Shown: positions 62,751 through 64,000 of the stretch, in pieces | How positions within the stretch are numbered: the stretch's first letter is position 1 | Layout: each line of letters opens with the position of its first letter | Origin: Solirubrobacter ginsenosidimutans | Lineage (GTDB): Bacteria; Actinomycetota; Thermoleophilia; Solirubrobacterales; Solirubrobacteraceae | Length of the DNA stretch: 64,000 bases | Direction: 5' to 3' | Assembly (NCBI RefSeq): GCF_027587205.1 | Contig: NZ_JAPDOD010000007.1 | Span: 124,001 to 188,000, forward strand | The notes under the pieces: model-generated | The model's database searches: none | What the model was told of the DNA's origin: nothing | The model's input: the letters and a program-made list of their open reading frames with translations, nothing else | Made by a program: the position numbers and the translations under genes

Positions 62751-64000
62751 ATGAAAGAGGCGGCCGAGTCGCAGGCGGGCCTTGCGCCCGCTCCTCAGGC
62801 GCCGGTGGGCGCTTCGGTCTCAGGCGGCGCGGGAGCGGTCGCGATGGTGCTGCGGATGCAGAGCACGCACGGCAACGCGCACGTGTCCCGGCTGCTCGCG
62901 CAGCAGCGGGCGGGGGTGCTGGGACGGATGCCGATCCGCCGCGGCGCCGGCCACGGATCGCTCGCCGAGGCCGAGACCGCACACGTCTACGAGCAGCCGA
63001 ACGAGTCGAGCAAGGTCGTCGGCGAGCTCGCCAAGGGCAAGACGGTGGACCTGAGCTCGGACGAGGGCGATTTCTACGGCGTGGTCTTCGAGAGCACGAA
63101 GGGCTACGTCAAGAGCAGTGAGCTGGCCACGGCGATCGACGAGCTGCCGGCGGCCAAGGACGCCGAGTTCGCCGCGAAGGCCAAGACGGCGACCGACGCG
63201 ATCGACGCTGCCGGCCATGTCGCGGGCAAGGCGCTGCGCGGCACCGGCACCGCGCCGGTGTCCAACGCCGGCGCCGGCCTGCCCGACTGGTTCCGCCAGC
63301 TCCAGTACAAGCTCATGATGGTCACCACGTGGGCGAAGGAGGAAGAGGACGCCCAGCAGATCCTCGACGACTACCTCAACTACTACATGGAGGCCTGGCA
63401 CGGCGACCTGCCGCCGAGCCTGAAGTTCCTCTTCCAGTACGCGGGGCGCAGCTCGATCAACCAGGCCAGCGCCGCCAAGGGCGGCGAGGAGAACGTGGGG
63501 AAGTTCGGCGGCGGGCTCAACGACAAGGGCAAGCCGAAGCCGAACTGGTGCACGCAGACCAGCTCATCGGCGATCATCGCGGCGCTGCGCGACATGGGCT
63601 ACGCGCCGGCGACCACGAAGATCGAGCAGTTCCTCGCCAACATCTCCTTCCAGAAGGTCGGCGGCGTGCCGAACCTCGTGTCCGCCCCGGCCGCCTACAC
63701 CGCTCCGCTGATGCCGGGCGACCAGGTGATGTACCTCTTCGACGGGTGCCAGTACGGCGGCCACACCGTCACCGTGGTCGACGATCTCGGCGACTCCTTC
63801 CTGCACATCTCCGGCAACACCGGGGACGCGATCGCCGTCGGCGTCGGCGAGGCGAAGCGGCTCACGAGCGAACCGAAGGTCAAGGCCGGCGGCTCGTTCA
63901 AGCTGGGCGAATGCAACAAGACGTCCACCCAGGAAGAGCGTGACGCGTCCACGAAGTACATCGACGGGCTCGACTTCGGCGGCAAGTTCCTGACCTACTC
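62751..64000 (+). CDS. cargo-like protein: SH3 domain plus Cys-His-Asn hydrolase, 3' end outside window
   Basis: At least 416 residues from ATG 62751, open to the end of the window. Residues 36-53 (MQSTHGNAHVSRLLAQQR) match the N-terminal LQR-x2-GN motif of injection-system cargo. Residues about 70-125 are an SH3b-like domain (AHVYEQPNESSKVVGELAKGKTVDLSSDEGDFYGVV, shown in parts). A C-terminal region has Cys267 (NWCTQTSSS), His338 (GGHTVTVVDD) and Asn356 (ISGNTGD), the order of a CHAP/papain-like triad, so it could be a peptidoglycan hydrolase or amidase. No Sec signal. Role as a cargo effector is inferred. Confidence 0.72.
   Translation, partial: MKEAAESQAGLAPAPQAPVGASVSGGAGAVAMVLRMQSTHGNAHVSRLLAQQRAGVLGRMPIRRGAGHGSLAEAETAHVYEQPNESSKVVGELAKGKTVDLSSDEGDFYGVVFESTKGYVKSSELATAIDELPAAKDAEFAAKAKTATDAIDAAGHVAGKALRGTGTAPVSNAGAGLPDWFRQLQYKLMMVTTWAKEEEDAQQILDDYLNYYMEAWHGDLPPSLKFLFQYAGRSSINQASAAKGGEENVGKFGGGLNDKGKPKPNWCTQTSSSAIIAALRDMGYAPATTKIEQFLANISFQKVGGVPNLVSAPAAYTAPLMPGDQVMYLFDGCQYGGHTVTVVDDLGDSFLHISGNTGDAIAVGVGEAKRLTSEPKVKAGGSFKLGECNKTSTQEERDASTKYIDGLDFGGKFLTY

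Overview
The window is dense, very high-GC actinobacterial DNA. Genes are tightly packed and often overlap by ATGA or GTGA. GTG starts are frequent, several transcripts look leaderless, and terminators are GC hairpins without T tracts. LtrA, large LuxR/AAA regulators, P-rich secreted proteins with Ig-like tails, RTX-repeat exoproteins and PLP/DHFR-like housekeeping genes suggest the order Solirubrobacterales (Solirubrobacter/Conexibacter-like). This is inferred from gene style, not from a marker gene. I saw no rRNA, tRNA, CRISPR array, transposase or phage capsid/terminase gene. No intergenic gap exceeds about 240 bp.

Layout. 0-13 kb: ordinary chromosomal genes (LtrA, secreted beta-propeller-like protein, lipoprotein, beta-carbonic anhydrase/HxlR pair, threonine dehydratase-like enzyme, TetR/flavin oxidase pair with two operators). 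13-16 kb: a TIR-NB-ARC-TPR (NLR-like) protein, plausibly defensive. 16-18.5 kb: ABC exporter pair. 18.5-20.1 kb: zinc metallopeptidase with an N-terminal motif typical of contractile-injection cargo. 20-26 kb: RTX-repeat protein, two paralogous ECF sigma/membrane-partner cassettes, two DHFR-like reductases and an ArsR-SRPBCC operon. 26.4-42.6 kb: a single co-directional 14-gene operon for a contractile injection system (sheath, tube, VgrG-like spike, PAAR-like tip, gp25, baseplate J). It also carries a 1044-aa hydrophobic-segment protein and a PD-(D/E)xK-like protein. 42.6-51.2 kb: tandem double response regulator, S9 peptidase, large LuxR regulator, chagasin-like inhibitor and amidohydrolase.

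51.2-62.1 kb is the most unusual region. It holds a sigma-54 (RpoN), which is rare in Actinobacteria, and a GAFTGA-type enhancer-binding protein. Four near-identical -24/-12 promoters (TGGCCCGC[AT]TCTTGCA) lie before rpoN, before a calcineurin/deaminase fusion, before a four-gene operon (Glu-Gly-repeat protein, HEVGH peptidase, two unknowns) and before the operon that encodes the activator. This looks like a self-contained, self-amplifying sigma-54 regulon. The window ends inside a second cargo-like protein (SH3 plus Cys-His-Asn hydrolase).

The injection system, the two proteins with cargo-like N-termini and the sigma-54 regulon may act together in one process, but the sequence only shows that they are neighbours.
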